From contig PKTX01000048.1 of assembly GCA_002868945.1 (NCBI GenBank), positions 1-64,000 on the forward strand: a DNA stretch of 64,000 nucleotides, in the 5' to 3' direction. This DNA comes from Desulfobulbaceae bacterium (GTDB taxonomy: Bacteria; Desulfobacterota; Desulfobulbia; Desulfobulbales; SURF-16). The notes beneath the pieces are model-generated. The model worked only from the letters and a program-made list of their open reading frames with translations, was not told where the DNA came from and did not search any database. Made by a program: the position numbers and the translations under genes. Below are positions 62,489 through 64,000 of the stretch, piece after piece. Each line of letters starts with the position of its first letter. Within the stretch, counting starts at the first letter, position 1.

Positions 62489-64000
62489 TTATTTTTTTCC
62501 GGCAGAAAGGCCGTGACGTTTCATCTTTTCATAAAAGGTGGTTTTGCTCATTCCCAGAACCCGGGAAATTACCTGGGGGTTGCCGCCGAACTTGTCCAGG
62601 GCCGAGGCAATGATTTTACCCTCAAGTTCAGCCACTGATTCCTTGAGCGGCTGCTCCAGAAGTCTTTTTTCCAGAAGTCCGCTGGGCTGGTTGTGGCCGG
62701 CGCAGGCAATAGTGTTTTCGAGGCAGAGTTCCTTTTCCGTAATAACATTACTTTTGGCCAGCAGGACCGCCCGTTTAATGACGTTTTCAAGCTCCCGGAT
62801 GTTTCCGGGCCAGTCGTGGTTGAGAAGGCGGTCGAGAATGCGGTTGGGGATGTAGTCGATTTCTTTCTGAAATGCGGCTCGATATTTTTTAATAAAATGG
62901 GTGATGAGCGGCACGATATCCTCCTTGCGTTGCCGCAGGGGGGGAAGGTGGATGTTGATGACATTGAGCCGGTAATAGAGGTCGCGTCTGAAGTTGTTTT
63001 CTTCCACGGCAGTGGAGAGGTCCACATTTGTGGAGGTGATCACCCGTACGTTAACATGCACTGACTGGTTGCCGCCGACCCGCATGATTTCACCGTTCTG
63101 GAGCACCCGCAGCAAGGCTGCCTGCATGCGGGGGCTGATGTCGCCGATTTCGTCGAGAAAGATGGTGCCTTTGTCGGCAATTTCAAATTTGCCCATTCTG
63201 CGGGCGTTGGCGCCGGTGAAAGAGCCCTTTTCATAACCGAAGAGATCACTTTCCAGCAGCGTTTCGGATACGGCGGCACAGTTGAATTTGAGGAATGGAT
63301 TGTCGTGGCGTTGGCTGCGTCTGTGGATGGTGTCGGCCACCAGTTCCTTGCCTGTCCCTGATTCGCCGGTGATGAGGATGGTTGCATCGGAATCGGCAAC
63401 GTGGTTGATCATCTCCCGCAGTTCCCGGAACTGGCGGGATTGACCGACCATCTCATCCTGCGGGCTGCTGTGGATATCAAGGGTTTGTTTGAGGATGTTG
63501 ACCTCGCGGTTGAGTTCCAGGCGCACCCGCTCGCTTTCCCGGAGTTCCTGAATCTTTTGTTGGAGGAGGGAGTCAATATCGTTATGTATCTTGGCCAGTT
63601 CCGCCTCCTGTTTTTTGCGCTGGGTAATGTCGCGCATGACCAGCATGACCAGTTGCTCATCCCGGTAGCCGTGAAAGGAGATGAAGTTGTATTCCACATC
63701 TACCTTACCGATCCGGCGTTCAAAAAGGCCTTTTGCCTTTGCGCCGGTCAGAGAGAGTTGCACCGGGCAATCTCGGCAGGACTGCTCGCCGCACTTGAGG
63801 GCCTCGCGGCAGGCCATACCTTGCAGGTCGCCGAAGATGGTGCTGGCTGCCGGATTCATATATTCGATGATATAGTCGCTGCGAATCAGGAGGATCATGT
63901 CCAGCATGATATCCAGCAGGGCGACGCGATTCTTGCTGAGCCGTTGGACCTCCTTGCGGGCCCGGCTCAGTTCCGTGTGCATCTGGCGGTCTGTGGTACG
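62489..64000 (-). CDS. PAS-AAA+-Fis sigma-54 dependent activator (5' end beyond window)
   Basis: At least 497 aa; the frame is open to the window edge and no ribosome site precedes the ATG at 63982, so the true start is probably outside. PAS domain (~20-120) with a Cys-rich CREALKCGEQSCRDCP; coiled coil (~125-170); AAA+ core with Walker A GESGTGKE (206-213), the sigma-54 contact loop as GSFTGA (253-258), and Walker B IFLDEIGD; Fis-type helix-turn-helix at the end (NPQVISRVLGMSKTTFYEKMKRHGL). It activates sigma-54 promoters by ATP hydrolysis. It has no receiver domain, so it would respond directly to a signal through PAS. The two PEP-CTERM promoters are the natural candidate targets. Confidence 0.93.
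   Translation of the reverse strand, partial: RTTDRQMHTELSRARKEVQRLSKNRVALLDIMLDMILLIRSDYIIEYMNPAASTIFGDLQGMACREALKCGEQSCRDCPVQLSLTGAKAKGLFERRIGKVDVEYNFISFHGYRDEQLVMLVMRDITQRKKQEAELAKIHNDIDSLLQQKIQELRESERVRLELNREVNILKQTLDIHSSPQDEMVGQSRQFRELREMINHVADSDATILITGESGTGKELVADTIHRRSQRHDNPFLKFNCAAVSETLLESDLFGYEKGSFTGANARRMGKFEIADKGTIFLDEIGDISPRMQAALLRVLQNGEIMRVGGNQSVHVNVRVITSTNVDLSTAVEENNFRRDLYYRLNVINIHLPPLRQRKEDIVPLITHFIKKYRAAFQKEIDYIPNRILDRLLNHDWPGNIRELENVIKRAVLLAKSNVITEKELCLENTIACAGHNQPSGLLEKRLLEQPLKESVAELEGKIIASALDKFGGNPQVISRVLGMSKTTFYEKMKRHGLSAGKK

Overview
The window looks like a chromosomal segment of a Gram-negative, moderately GC-rich bacterium, probably an anaerobic Desulfobacterota (Desulfobulbales-like) or a relative. 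This is an inference from the gene families: TRAP dicarboxylate permeases, a YeeE/YedE-TusA sulfur module, a Bat/MoxR operon, many two-component and sigma-54 regulators, and an exosortase/PEP-CTERM system tied to exopolysaccharide (EPS). No rRNA, tRNA or CRISPR array was seen.

Layout. (1) 1-2.0 kb: TRAP transporter DctQ-DctM. (2) 2.2-5.6 kb, minus strand: a PilZ protein, a NarL-type response regulator and a membrane histidine kinase, the last two separated by a MITE-like repeat. (3) 5.9-12.2 kb, plus strand: an unrecognised lipoprotein, a small Cys-rich protein, and a YedE / TusA / hybrid histidine kinase operon. (4) 12.4-21.5 kb, minus strand: a complete MoxR-DUF58-vWA-vWA-TPR-BatD-BatE operon, interrupted by a repeat cluster. 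(5) 22-26 kb, minus strand: metallophosphatase, a PrsT-like TPR lipoprotein and a PEP-CTERM protein with a sigma-54 type promoter. (6) 27.1-56.3 kb, plus strand: a ~29 kb EPS biosynthesis cluster with WecG-type glycosyltransferase fused to STAS, Wzy-like polymerase, a beta-helix lipoprotein, a 3-acetamido-3,6-dideoxyhexose trio, sulfotransferase-like proteins, GT2/GT4 transferases, two polysaccharide deacetylases, two FemAB paralogues, a CelD-like protein, Wzx flippase, sugar kinases (one frameshifted), acetyltransferases, ATP-grasp, oxidoreductase and epimerase. (7) 56.8-59.7 kb, minus strand, convergent: EpsI, exosortase (EpsH/Xrt) and the initiating polyprenyl-phosphate sugar transferase. 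(8) 60.1-64 kb, minus strand: a second PEP-CTERM protein with a clear sigma-54 promoter, a PilZ protein and a PAS-AAA-Fis sigma-54 activator running off the window edge.

How it fits together (inference). The priming transferase, glycosyltransferases, Wzx and Wzy would build and export a decorated EPS. Deacetylase/FemAB/sulfotransferase/acetyltransferase genes would modify it. PEP-CTERM proteins would be exported and processed by the exosortase, and their genes probably respond to a sigma-54 activator of the kind encoded at the right end. PilZ proteins suggest c-di-GMP input.

Intergenic regions are unusually rich in dispersed repeats: a TIR-bounded palindromic family (3 copies plus a fragment, 2-8 kb), a ~100 bp REP-like family (6 copies) embedded in short tandem repeats, a ~40 bp palindromic family (4 copies, one of them read through as the C-terminus of the Wzy-like protein), and a ~150 bp palindrome in front of the EPS cluster.
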